Assembly (NCBI GenBank): GCA_905213155.1
Contig: CAJMHI010000011.1
Span: 1-45,687 of the forward strand
Direction of reading: 5' to 3'
Source of the DNA: an uncultured Acidaminococcus sp.
GTDB lineage: Bacteria > Bacillota > Negativicutes > Acidaminococcales > Acidaminococcaceae
DNA length: 45,687 nt
How positions within the stretch are numbered: position 1 is the first letter of the stretch; each line of letters starts with the position of its first letter. Below, one piece after another: positions 15,475 to 22,935 of the stretch. The translations under genes and the position numbers were made by a program. The notes under the pieces are model-generated. The model did no database searches. It was not told the DNA's origin and saw only the letters and a program-made list of their open reading frames with translations.

Positions 15475-16844
15475 GCTTGTGCCTCCTTTGCCAGCTGCTT
15501 AACGATTTTTTTAAAAGCACGTCCCCGTTCCGGGTAGTTGTTAAACATATCATAGGAAGAACAGGCCGGGGACAGGAGCACCACTTCCGGGGCCTTGGCT
15601 ATGCTGCTAGCTTTGCGTACCGCTTCCTCAAAATCCCCATCAACCAAAATGATATTTTTCACGCCGTGCTTTTCCGCTGCCTGGGCAAAGCGTTTCCGTG
15701 CCTCCCCCAAGAGGATCAGGGCATCGGTCTGTTTTTTGACCATTTCCATAAAGTCATCCAAACCAGTCATTTTATCATGTCCACCAGCAAGGAGAATCAC
15801 ATGGCCGTCTTTAAAAGCCTCCAGTGCTTTCACCGCAGAATCCGTATTGGTTGCCTTGGAATCATTATAGTATTTGACGCCATTAATGGTTGCTACATAT
15901 TCCAACCGGTGTTCTACGCCCTTAAAATTTTTAAGCACCTGTGCCATAGCTTCTGGTTTTACTCCTGCAAAGAAGGCGCACAAACAGGCTGCCAATACAT
16001 CCTGTTCATTGTGGGCACCAAAAATCTGCAGATCGGACACCTGGCAGATTCTTTCCATAGTTCCGTCCAATTTAATGGTAAACCACCCATCTTCAATAAA
16101 GGCACCTTCTGGCAGACACTGCTTAGTACTAAAATATACGACCCGGCTTTTGGCTTTTGTTCCCAGGCCACTGGAAACGGGATCATCAGCATTTAAAATC
16201 AGGATATCCCCAGGCTTTTGGAACGCAAAAATTTTAGATTTCGCTGCTACATATCCAGCCATATCTCCGTGCCGTTCAAAATGGTCCGGCGTGATATTCA
16301 CGATACAGGCAATATCCGGAGCAAGGCTGGTAGTGCCTTCCAGCTGGAAGCTGGACAATTCTGCTGCCACATAGGAGTTTTCGTCTAAATGCTGCAATTC
16401 TTTACTGAGGGCAAACCCAATATTTCCCGCCACCGCTGTTTTTACCGGCAAGGATTCCAGCATCTTGCCTAAAAGGGTCGTGGTCGTTGTTTTGCCGTTG
16501 CTCCCGGTAATGGCGCACCAGTGTCCTTTATACAGGCGGCTGGCTTCCTCAGCTTCTGCAATAATCTCCATGCCCAGTTCCTTGGCTTTTTTCACCGTTT
16601 CTGTGGTAAAGGGAATCCCCGGAGAGATAATGAATAAATGGCACATCTTCAGGTAAGGTTCCGGATCCACCTGACATACATATTCCCCTCCCTTGGCAGA
16701 GAATTTTTCCAGCCAGCGAGGATCCAATGCTTTTTCACTGTCATTATATAAAATGACCTGTTCTCCCCGGTCACTCAGCACTTCTGAAACGCCAATGCCG
16801 CTGATACCGGCACCATAGACAAAAATTTTCTTGGATTCACCCAT
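15471..16844 (-). CDS. murD: UDP-N-acetylmuramoylalanine--D-glutamate ligase
   Basis: Adds D-Glu to UDP-MurNAc-L-Ala. The N-terminal FVYGAGISGIGVSEVL, the ATP loop ITGSNGKTTTTTLLGKML (about residues 113-130) and the Mur-ligase NDSKATNTDSAVKAL block are present, as is the C-terminal LLSPACSSYDMFNNYPERGRAF; 457 residues is usual. It begins 21 bases after mraY with GGGAGG upstream and overlaps murG by four bases. Confidence 0.97.
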   Translation of the reverse strand: MGESKKIFVYGAGISGIGVSEVLSDRGEQVILYNDSEKALDPRWLEKFSAKGGEYVCQVDPEPYLKMCHLFIISPGIPFTTETVKKAKELGMEIIAEAEEASRLYKGHWCAITGSNGKTTTTTLLGKMLESLPVKTAVAGNIGFALSKELQHLDENSYVAAELSSFQLEGTTSLAPDIACIVNITPDHFERHGDMAGYVAAKSKIFAFQKPGDILILNADDPVSSGLGTKAKSRVVYFSTKQCLPEGAFIEDGWFTIKLDGTMERICQVSDLQIFGAHNEQDVLAACLCAFFAGVKPEAMAQVLKNFKGVEHRLEYVATINGVKYYNDSKATNTDSAVKALEAFKDGHVILLAGGHDKMTGLDDFMEMVKKQTDALILLGEARKRFAQAAEKHGVKNIILVDGDFEEAVRKASSIAKAPEVVLLSPACSSYDMFNNYPERGRAFKKIVKQLAKEAQA

Positions 16845-16865
16845 TGGAACGATCCTCCCTACCCT

Positions 16866-17843
16866 TTATTTACTGTACAGATATAAGGCAACCCCACACA
16901 GGGAAAATAGGCAGCTCATGATAAAAAACAATTTGACCACAGTTGTTTCTTCCATACCGCCCAGCTCGAAATGATGGTGCAAGGGCGCCATGCGAAATAT
17001 GCGCTTACCATGTGTCAGTTTAAAATACCCTACCTGTAAAATCACAGACAGCGCTTCTAAAACATAGACACCACCAATGACAACTAGCAATAATTCCTGC
17101 CCGGTCCCGATAGCTGCAGCAGCCACTGCACCGCCCAGTGCCAAAGAGCCCGTATCCCCCATAAAGCAGCGGGCGGGATGATGGTTATAAATCAAAAAGG
17201 CCAGACAAACCCCTACAATGGCCAGGGAAAACCATGCCTCCTGCAGATGCTGGCTGTCATAGGCAATATACGTATACGCCAGCATCACGGGAACCGTCAC
17301 ACTGGCAGCAAGTCCGTCCAATCCGTCTGTCAAATTTACCGCATTGGTGGTTCCTACCAGAAGAATCAGGAAAAACACAAAATAACCCATCCCCAGATAG
17401 AAGCCCTCACCTAATACAGGAATCCAAAGCTCTGTCTTAAAGAAGGCGGCATCCCCCGGCAGGATAAGATAAAAGCCTGCCAGCAGCAGTTGCAGCAAAA
17501 TCTTTTGCAGGGCCGTCAATCCCAAATTTCGTTTAAACCCCACTTTCAAGCCATCGTCAATAAGACCTATGAGGCCATAACCTGCAAACAGTAAAAGCGC
17601 CATCATCATACGCATATTAACTGGAACCCAAAGAAAGGAAGCACAAATCACACCAGTGAACATCATCAGGCCGCCCATGGTCGGTGTTCCGCTTTTCTTT
17701 AAATGCTCCTTGGGACCACATTCCCGGATACTCTGTCCAAAATGCAGTTGGCGCAATACAGGCAGTAACATGTGTCCAGTGCCTGCCGTAATCACGAAGG
17801 AGGTCAGCAACACAGCGATCCCTATTATAGAACTCTCTGTCAT
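16866..17843 (-). CDS. mraY: Phospho-N-acetylmuramoyl-pentapeptide transferase
   Basis: Integral membrane enzyme that transfers phospho-MurNAc-pentapeptide to undecaprenyl phosphate to give lipid I. About ten membrane segments are visible in 325 residues. Motifs include KKSGTPTMGGLMM (about 49-61), DDGLK, the catalytic NLTDGLDGLAA and PLHHHFELGGMEE near the C-terminus. It overlaps the end of murF by four bases (ATGA) and is followed by murD. Confidence 0.97.
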   Translation of the reverse strand: MTESSIIGIAVLLTSFVITAGTGHMLLPVLRQLHFGQSIRECGPKEHLKKSGTPTMGGLMMFTGVICASFLWVPVNMRMMMALLLFAGYGLIGLIDDGLKVGFKRNLGLTALQKILLQLLLAGFYLILPGDAAFFKTELWIPVLGEGFYLGMGYFVFFLILLVGTTNAVNLTDGLDGLAASVTVPVMLAYTYIAYDSQHLQEAWFSLAIVGVCLAFLIYNHHPARCFMGDTGSLALGGAVAAAAIGTGQELLLVVIGGVYVLEALSVILQVGYFKLTHGKRIFRMAPLHHHFELGGMEETTVVKLFFIMSCLFSLCGVALYLYSK

Positions 17844-19222
17844 TTTGTTGCCTCCTTATCGGTAAATACCATGGTTACCAGCTGATCCACGCCCATGGCA
17901 TGAGAACCTTTCAATAAAACCGTATCCCCCGGCTGCAGGCATTTAGCAAGCATCTGGGCTGCTGCCATTTGATTAACACAATAATGAACGGTAACGCCCG
18001 CTTTTTCTGCCGCTTGGGCCATATAAACAGATTCCGGTCCATAGCAAATTAGTTCTGCTACCCCATATTGATGGGTCCATTGTCCTACTGCCTCATGCCC
18101 GCTCCGGGACTGTGAGCCTAATTCCAACATATCTGCCAGAACGGCTATGGCGCGGCCTTTATTTTTATTTTGTACCACATTCTGTAGAGCTTCCAACCCC
18201 GCTTTCATAGAGGAAGGACTGGCATTGTAGGCATCGTTAATCACCGTGATATCCCCAAATTGCAAGATTTCCTGCCGCATCCCCGTCATATGAAGATGTT
18301 CCAGGCCATGAGCAATAGCCTCGTCCGGAACGCCATATACTTCCCCCACTGCAATAGCAGCCAGGGCATCCATCACATTATGCCGTCCCAAAAGGGGCAG
18401 CTGCACGGTCTGCATTTTCCCGGTAATCCGGCTCACATAGGCAAATTCCGTTTGCAGGCCTTGTCCTTCTATAGAAACCGCTTTCACGTCACTGGCGCTG
18501 TCAATGCCGTAGGTATGCACAGTGGCACCCGTTTGCATGTGGCGTACCCGCATGTCATCCCCGTTTAAAAAAGCATGATTTACGGAAGTAAAGTTCTCCA
18601 ATATTTCGCTTTTCGCTTTAGCAATATTTTCTATGGAACCTAACAGTTCTAAATGGGATTCTCCCACATTGGTGATGACCGCTGCATCCGGCAGGGCGAC
18701 GGCTTTCATGGCACGGATCTGCCCCAGGCCCCGCATGCCCATTTCTACCACCGCAATCTCCGTATCCGGACGAATGGATAAAAGGGTTCTCGGCAATCCG
18801 ATTTCATTATTAAAGTTGGCCTGGGTTTTCACCACCCGATAGCGTTCACTCAGCACCGCACTGATCATATCCTTTGTGGTCGTCTTTCCGTTGCTGCCAG
18901 TAATGGCGATTACCTTCAGTTTAGGAAAACTCAAGCGATACGCCCGGGCAATTTGCTGGTATGCCAAAAGCGTATCCGGCACCACAAAGCACCGCGTAGC
19001 AGATACCCCTTCCGGGACATGATCTACCACCGCTGCCGCAGCTTTCTCCGACAAGGCTTTTTTTACAAAAGCGTGCCCGTCAAATTTTTCTCCCTTTAAC
19101 GCGACAAACAAATTGCCTGCTGCAATGGTTCGGGAATCCGTGGTCACGTCGGTAAATTCTGTGACGCCAGGTATATCATTGGAACATTGCAGCGTTTTTT
19201 TTACCAGTTCAACAGTCAGCAT
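17840..19222 (-). CDS. murF: UDP-MurNAc-tripeptide--D-alanyl-D-alanine ligase
   Basis: Adds the D-Ala-D-Ala made by Ddl to complete the UDP-MurNAc-pentapeptide. The ATP loop ITGSNGKTTTKDMISAVL, the INDAYNASPSSMKAGLEAL block and the C-terminal LLKGSHAMGVDQLV are family hallmarks. The ATG at 19222 (MLTVELVKKTLQ) fits the family's N-terminus and has GGGGACGG upstream; a longer frame to 19270 would lie in murE and is rejected. Length is 460 residues. It overlaps murE by 14 bases and mraY by four. Confidence 0.96.
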   Translation of the reverse strand: MLTVELVKKTLQCSNDIPGVTEFTDVTTDSRTIAAGNLFVALKGEKFDGHAFVKKALSEKAAAAVVDHVPEGVSATRCFVVPDTLLAYQQIARAYRLSFPKLKVIAITGSNGKTTTKDMISAVLSERYRVVKTQANFNNEIGLPRTLLSIRPDTEIAVVEMGMRGLGQIRAMKAVALPDAAVITNVGESHLELLGSIENIAKAKSEILENFTSVNHAFLNGDDMRVRHMQTGATVHTYGIDSASDVKAVSIEGQGLQTEFAYVSRITGKMQTVQLPLLGRHNVMDALAAIAVGEVYGVPDEAIAHGLEHLHMTGMRQEILQFGDITVINDAYNASPSSMKAGLEALQNVVQNKNKGRAIAVLADMLELGSQSRSGHEAVGQWTHQYGVAELICYGPESVYMAQAAEKAGVTVHYCVNQMAAAQMLAKCLQPGDTVLLKGSHAMGVDQLVTMVFTDKEATK

Positions 19223-20714
19223 GGTCCGTCCCCTTTTGAAAATACTTCCGGACCACTTCTCCGTCATCAAAATGAATGGTTCGGTCTCTTAAGATCTGAT
19301 AATTTTCATGACCTTTTCCAGCAATCATCACCACGTCCTCCGGCTGTGCATGACTGATGGCATATTCGATAGCCGCTTTGCGGTCAGTGATACTATGAAT
19401 TTCTTTTTCAGGCGGAGGATTTACCAGACCCTCTTGGATATCCTGAATAATCGTTTCCGGGTTCTCACTCCGGGGATTATCACTGGTCACCACCAGAATA
19501 TCTGCCAGATTGAGAGCAATTTTTCCCATAATAGGACGTTTTTTTCTATCCCGGTCTCCGCCGCAGCCGAACACGACCCAGAGTTTTCCGCGGGTAATTT
19601 CCCGGCTGGTATGGAGCACATTTTCCAAACCATCAGGGGTATGGGCATAATCCACAATGACGGTAAAGGGCTGCCCGGCATGGATCAACTGGAAGCGTCC
19701 CGGTACGCCCCGAAAAGCATTTAACCCTTTTTCAATTTCTGCCTTGGAGAGTCCCTCTGCAATGGCTGCACATATTGTCCCCATCACATTATACACATTG
19801 AATTCCCCTGTAATATGGAGCTTTAGCTGCATATCACCAATAGGTGTATGCAGATGTAATTCCATATGGGTCGCTGCCACATGGAAGGTATACGGATACA
19901 CATCATAGGTGTCTTTCATTCCAAAGGTCATAACTTTGGTTTGTACCCGCTGCATGATGATGGCAGCACTGGGATCGTCCGCATTAAAGATCGCTGTTTT
20001 ATTGGATTTTTTCCCCTCATGGAGATGCAGGAACAATTGTGCTTTGGCTTCCCGGTAGTTTTCCATTGTTTTATGGAAATCCAAATGATCCTGTGTCAGA
20101 TTGGTAAAAACAGCGGTATCGTATTCAATGCCTGCGACCCGGTTGAGCGCAAGGGCGTGGGAAGAAACTTCCATCACAACCACGTCGCACCCTGCCTGTT
20201 GCATATCATAGAGCATCCGCTGCAAGTCCACCACGTCCGGGGTGGTATTGTGGGAGGGAATCACTGTATCACCAATGCAATTATGAATGGTTCCGATAAG
20301 ACCGACCTTGTGCCCATTTTCTGTGAACAAGTCACGCAGAATTGTTGTCGTTGTTGTTTTTCCATTGGTTCCGGTTACCCCGATCATCCGCATCTTGGAA
20401 GCGGGATACTCATAAAACCACGGTGCCAGCTGCGTCATAGCTTGCTGTGTGCTGGGAACCCGAATCACCGCACAGCCGGTAGATTCCGGAACGCTAACAT
20501 CTTCTTCTGCCAGAATGGCACTGGCCCCCTGGGCGGCAGCTTTATCAGCATAAGCATGTCCGTTGGTATGTTCCCCTTTTAAGCAGATAAAGAGACTGCC
20601 AGGTCCTGCAGTCCGGGAATCAATTGTCAATTGCGTAACGGATTTTTTCCCACGGCCGCCTGTAATTTGGGCACCGGGCAGCTGTGTCAGAATTTCCTCT
20701 ATCGTTCTTACCAT
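19209..20714 (-). CDS. murE: UDP-MurNAc-L-Ala-D-Glu--meso-DAP ligase
   Basis: Adds the third amino acid of the stem peptide. The ATP loop VTGTNGKTTTTTILRDLF and the substrate motif DNPRSENP are visible; DNPR is the signature of meso-diaminopimelate-adding enzymes, so the wall is DAP-type, as expected for Negativicutes. I place the start at the ATG at 20714, six bases after AGGGGG; the ATG at 20720 is too close to it. Length is 501 residues. A terminator-like hairpin lies between ftsL and this gene, where ftsI/pbpB would normally be. Confidence 0.96.
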   Translation of the reverse strand: MVRTIEEILTQLPGAQITGGRGKKSVTQLTIDSRTAGPGSLFICLKGEHTNGHAYADKAAAQGASAILAEEDVSVPESTGCAVIRVPSTQQAMTQLAPWFYEYPASKMRMIGVTGTNGKTTTTTILRDLFTENGHKVGLIGTIHNCIGDTVIPSHNTTPDVVDLQRMLYDMQQAGCDVVVMEVSSHALALNRVAGIEYDTAVFTNLTQDHLDFHKTMENYREAKAQLFLHLHEGKKSNKTAIFNADDPSAAIIMQRVQTKVMTFGMKDTYDVYPYTFHVAATHMELHLHTPIGDMQLKLHITGEFNVYNVMGTICAAIAEGLSKAEIEKGLNAFRGVPGRFQLIHAGQPFTVIVDYAHTPDGLENVLHTSREITRGKLWVVFGCGGDRDRKKRPIMGKIALNLADILVVTSDNPRSENPETIIQDIQEGLVNPPPEKEIHSITDRKAAIEYAISHAQPEDVVMIAGKGHENYQILRDRTIHFDDGEVVRKYFQKGTDHADC

Positions 20715-20740
20715 GTCCATCCCCCTAGTTTTTCTCTTTA

Positions 20741-20807
20741 GACAAAACAAAAGGCCTGCCACAGCCTGCGGCAGGCACCATGTATGTTGGAGGAGACAGC
20801 CGCAGGC
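20741..20807 (-). terminator. Attenuator-like terminator/antiterminator between ftsL and murE
   Basis: On the minus strand the 100-base ftsL-murE gap holds a terminator stem (GCCTGCC/GGCAGGC, arms 20776-20770 and 20760-20754, extendable to 10 bp with a GU pair) followed by CTTTTGTTTTGTC. Just upstream, GCCTGCGGC (20807-20799) can instead pair perfectly over 9 bp with GCCGCAGGC (20772-20764), which would disrupt the terminator stem. This mutually exclusive arrangement is the layout of a transcription attenuator. It could equally be a constitutive partial terminator. Confidence 0.6.
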
Positions 20808-20813
20808 AGCATG

Positions 20814-21224
20814 TTACGGATTACGCACGTAAATATTGCTTCTGGCCGTACTCATACCCAGTTTCTTTTCTGCAATTTCTGCAATGCGCTGCGGATTGTG
20901 CAGCCGCTCCACATCAATTTGAAGCGTCTCCGATTGATCCAGGCACTGGGCTTCCATCCCTTTCAGCTGGACCAAAGCACTGCATTTTGCAAAGTACAGT
21001 TCACTTAAAGCCACATTCACGAATATTAATGATAATACCAAACCAGCTAACAATGCAACCTGTCGGGCTTTTTTATTTACTTTTTTTCTGACTGTATCTG
21101 TTTCTCGGGTGGGATATACCCTTCTAAGAGGAATGGATTCCGCTTCCTTATAGGCAGTGGAGCCGTACGTATAGCTGTTTCTGCCATTCCATGCTACCTG
21201 TCCCGTCCTTTTCCTGGTAACCAT
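20814..21224 (-). CDS. ftsL: FtsL-like septum protein
   Basis: A 136-residue bitopic protein in the position of ftsL, directly after rsmH. It has a basic cytoplasmic N-terminus (about 50 residues), one membrane helix (about 54-72, VALLAGLVLSLIFVNVAL), then a short helical region with the division-protein ending (LHNPQRIAEIAEKKLGM) typical of FtsL/DivIC proteins. It should work with FtsQ/DivIB and a DivIC partner to activate septal wall synthesis. Sequence in this family is poorly conserved, so the call rests on topology, the C-terminal motif and gene order. Confidence 0.85.
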   Translation of the reverse strand: MVTRKRTGQVAWNGRNSYTYGSTAYKEAESIPLRRVYPTRETDTVRKKVNKKARQVALLAGLVLSLIFVNVALSELYFAKCSALVQLKGMEAQCLDQSETLQIDVERLHNPQRIAEIAEKKLGMSTARSNIYVRNP

Positions 21225-21273
21225 TGCGGCAGCTCCTTTATCTTAGTATTTCTGCACTCATCAGCACGCTTTG

Positions 21274-22206
21274 TTAAATTTTCTCCGCCCCCCTAAGCCT
21301 TGCACTGCGTGCCCTGGGGTTTGCCTGCAATTCCGCATCCGTGGGAGTAAATTTCTTTAAGGTTTTAAGTTCCGGCTTTCGTCCGCATACGCATACCGGC
21401 AATTCCGGTGGACATATGCAGCCTTTTTGCAATCGTTGAAAAGCTCTTTTCACGATTCTGTCTTCCAGAGAGTGAAAGGTAATAACACCAATCCGCCCCC
21501 CGTTTTTCAGGTGATGTACAGCATCTTCCATGGCTTCATCCAGGATTTTCAGTTCCCCATTCACCTCAATGCGGATGGCCTGAAACGTACGTTTTGCTGG
21601 ATGCGGTCCATCCAATCTAGCACCTTTTGGTATAGCAGCCTTGATAATCCGCACCAGTTCGCCCGTTGTACGGATGGGCTGCTTTTTTCTTGCTGCCACA
21701 ATAAATTGGGCGATGCGTTTTGCCCACTGTTCTTCTCCGTATTTATAAATCACACCGGACAGTTCATCTTCTTTGTAGTGATTGACTACGTCCGCCGCCG
21801 TCAGCGTTTCGCCTTCCTGATCCATTCGCATGTCCAGAGGACCGTCATGCATATAGGAAAATCCACGTTCCGGTGTGTCCAGCTGGTAGGAGGATACTCC
21901 CAGGTCAAACAAAATGCCGTCCACTTGAGTAATCTCCAGAGATTCCAGTACGGTACCCAGATGACGAAAATTATCATGGATAATTTTTACCTTACAGGAA
22001 AGGTCTTGTAAGTGCTCCGTTGCTGCGCAAATGGCATCCTCATCCTGGTCCAGGCCAATTAATAGCCCATCTGGTTGGAGCCGAGAGCCAATGGCATGGG
22101 AGTGACCCCCACCACCTAACGTACAGTCCACGTAAATACCGGAAGGGTTCTGTACCACCCAGTCCACGGATTCTTCCAACAACACACTTTTATGCACGAA
22201 TTCCAC
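21274..22206 (-). CDS. rsmH: 16S rRNA m4C1402 methyltransferase RsmH
   Basis: SAM-dependent methyltransferase that modifies N4 of C1402 in 16S rRNA. HKSVLLEESVDWV at the N-terminus, the SAM loop DCTLGGGGHSHAI (about 28-40), LFDLGVSSYQLD and the C-terminal TFHSLEDRIVKRAF are diagnostic; 310 residues is normal. It is the second gene of the dcw cluster, 40 bases after mraZ. Confidence 0.97.
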   Translation of the reverse strand: MEFVHKSVLLEESVDWVVQNPSGIYVDCTLGGGGHSHAIGSRLQPDGLLIGLDQDEDAICAATEHLQDLSCKVKIIHDNFRHLGTVLESLEITQVDGILFDLGVSSYQLDTPERGFSYMHDGPLDMRMDQEGETLTAADVVNHYKEDELSGVIYKYGEEQWAKRIAQFIVAARKKQPIRTTGELVRIIKAAIPKGARLDGPHPAKRTFQAIRIEVNGELKILDEAMEDAVHHLKNGGRIGVITFHSLEDRIVKRAFQRLQKGCICPPELPVCVCGRKPELKTLKKFTPTDAELQANPRARSARLRGAEKI

Positions 22207-22246
22207 AGTGCATCCTCATTTCTCTATCTATATCTATTCGAATGAT

Positions 22247-22672
22247 CTATTCAAATTCCAGTTCTTCCACCATTTGGGCTACGTCATCTTCCACACTGCT
22301 GGTATAGGATTCATATTGCTCTTTGTCCCAAATTTCCGCCTTATTTCCTACCCCTACAATGACTGCCATATCCCCGATCTTCGCATAAGAGCGTAAATTG
22401 GCCGGCAAGAGTACTCGCCCTTGTTTATCCGGTTCTGCTTCACAGGCACCTCCAAAGATAAAACGAGAAACATCTCTTTCCTTATGTTTGGGCATCATTT
22501 TTTGTGCAAAGCTGTTTTTCAGTTTTTCCCACGCTTCCATAGGATACACGTCCAGGCAACCATCCAGCCCTTTCGTGATGACAAAAGTTCTGCCCAAGGT
22601 TTCCCGTAATTTAGCCGGCACAAACAGACGCCCTTTGGGATCCAAGGCGTGCTCAAATTCCCCCATCAGCAT
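22247..22672 (-). CDS. mraZ: Transcriptional regulator MraZ
   Basis: AbrB/SpoVT-like DNA-binding protein made of two swapped-hairpin repeats; in characterised bacteria it binds repeats in its own promoter and controls the dcw cluster. The N-terminus MLMGEFEHALDPKGRLFVP and second repeat DKQGRVLLPANLRSYA are typical. I chose the ATG at 22672 because family members begin M-x-M-G-E; a GTG three codons earlier is possible. The 141 residues match the usual length. It is the first dcw gene and is preceded by three MraZ-type repeats. Confidence 0.96.
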   Translation of the reverse strand: MLMGEFEHALDPKGRLFVPAKLRETLGRTFVITKGLDGCLDVYPMEAWEKLKNSFAQKMMPKHKERDVSRFIFGGACEAEPDKQGRVLLPANLRSYAKIGDMAVIVGVGNKAEIWDKEQYESYTSSVEDDVAQMVEELEFE

Positions 22673-22698
22673 CTGTTTCACCTGCTTTCCAATTAATT

Positions 22699-22728
22699 TT
22701 TACTCCACTTTACACCACTTTTCCCCAT
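22699..22728 (-). promoter_or_regulatory. MraZ operator: three 10-bp direct repeats
   Basis: Read on the minus strand, three contiguous 10-mers follow one another: ATGGGGAAAA (22728-22719), GTGGTGTAAA (22718-22709) and GTGGAGTAAA (22708-22699). The first overlaps the last two bases of the -10 hexamer. Tandem TGG-containing repeats with helical-turn spacing in the mraZ promoter are the known MraZ operator layout, so autoregulation is likely. Confidence 0.75.
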
Positions 22729-22755
22729 TATAAACCGTTTTTAGTGAAAAAGCAA
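22727..22755 (-). promoter_or_regulatory. Promoter of the dcw cluster
   Basis: Minus-strand TTGCTT (22755-22750), a 17-base spacer and a perfect TATAAT (22732-22727). The -10 abuts the MraZ repeats. It diverges from the PBP promoter at about 22855-22882. Confidence 0.75.
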
Positions 22756-22854
22756 CGCAATCCTGTGTTTTGATTGGGGGTTTCCAATATTTTTCTCCGT
22801 CTTAAACTTTCCCCTGCAACTGGCTCGCAATGGACAAAAATCCCATTCCGTTCT

Positions 22855-22882
22855 TTGTTCAATGGACAGAATGTGGTATAAT
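22855..22882 (+). promoter_or_regulatory. Promoter of the class A PBP gene
   Basis: TTGTTC (22855-22860), a 16-base spacer and a perfect TATAAT (22877-22882), about 50 bases before the start codon. The remaining bases of this divergent intergenic region (22756-22854) show no further gene. Confidence 0.65.
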
Positions 22883-22935
22883 AACGAATAAACCTATGTT
22901 CCCAATTCATTCTGATTGCAATAGGAGCTGACGTG

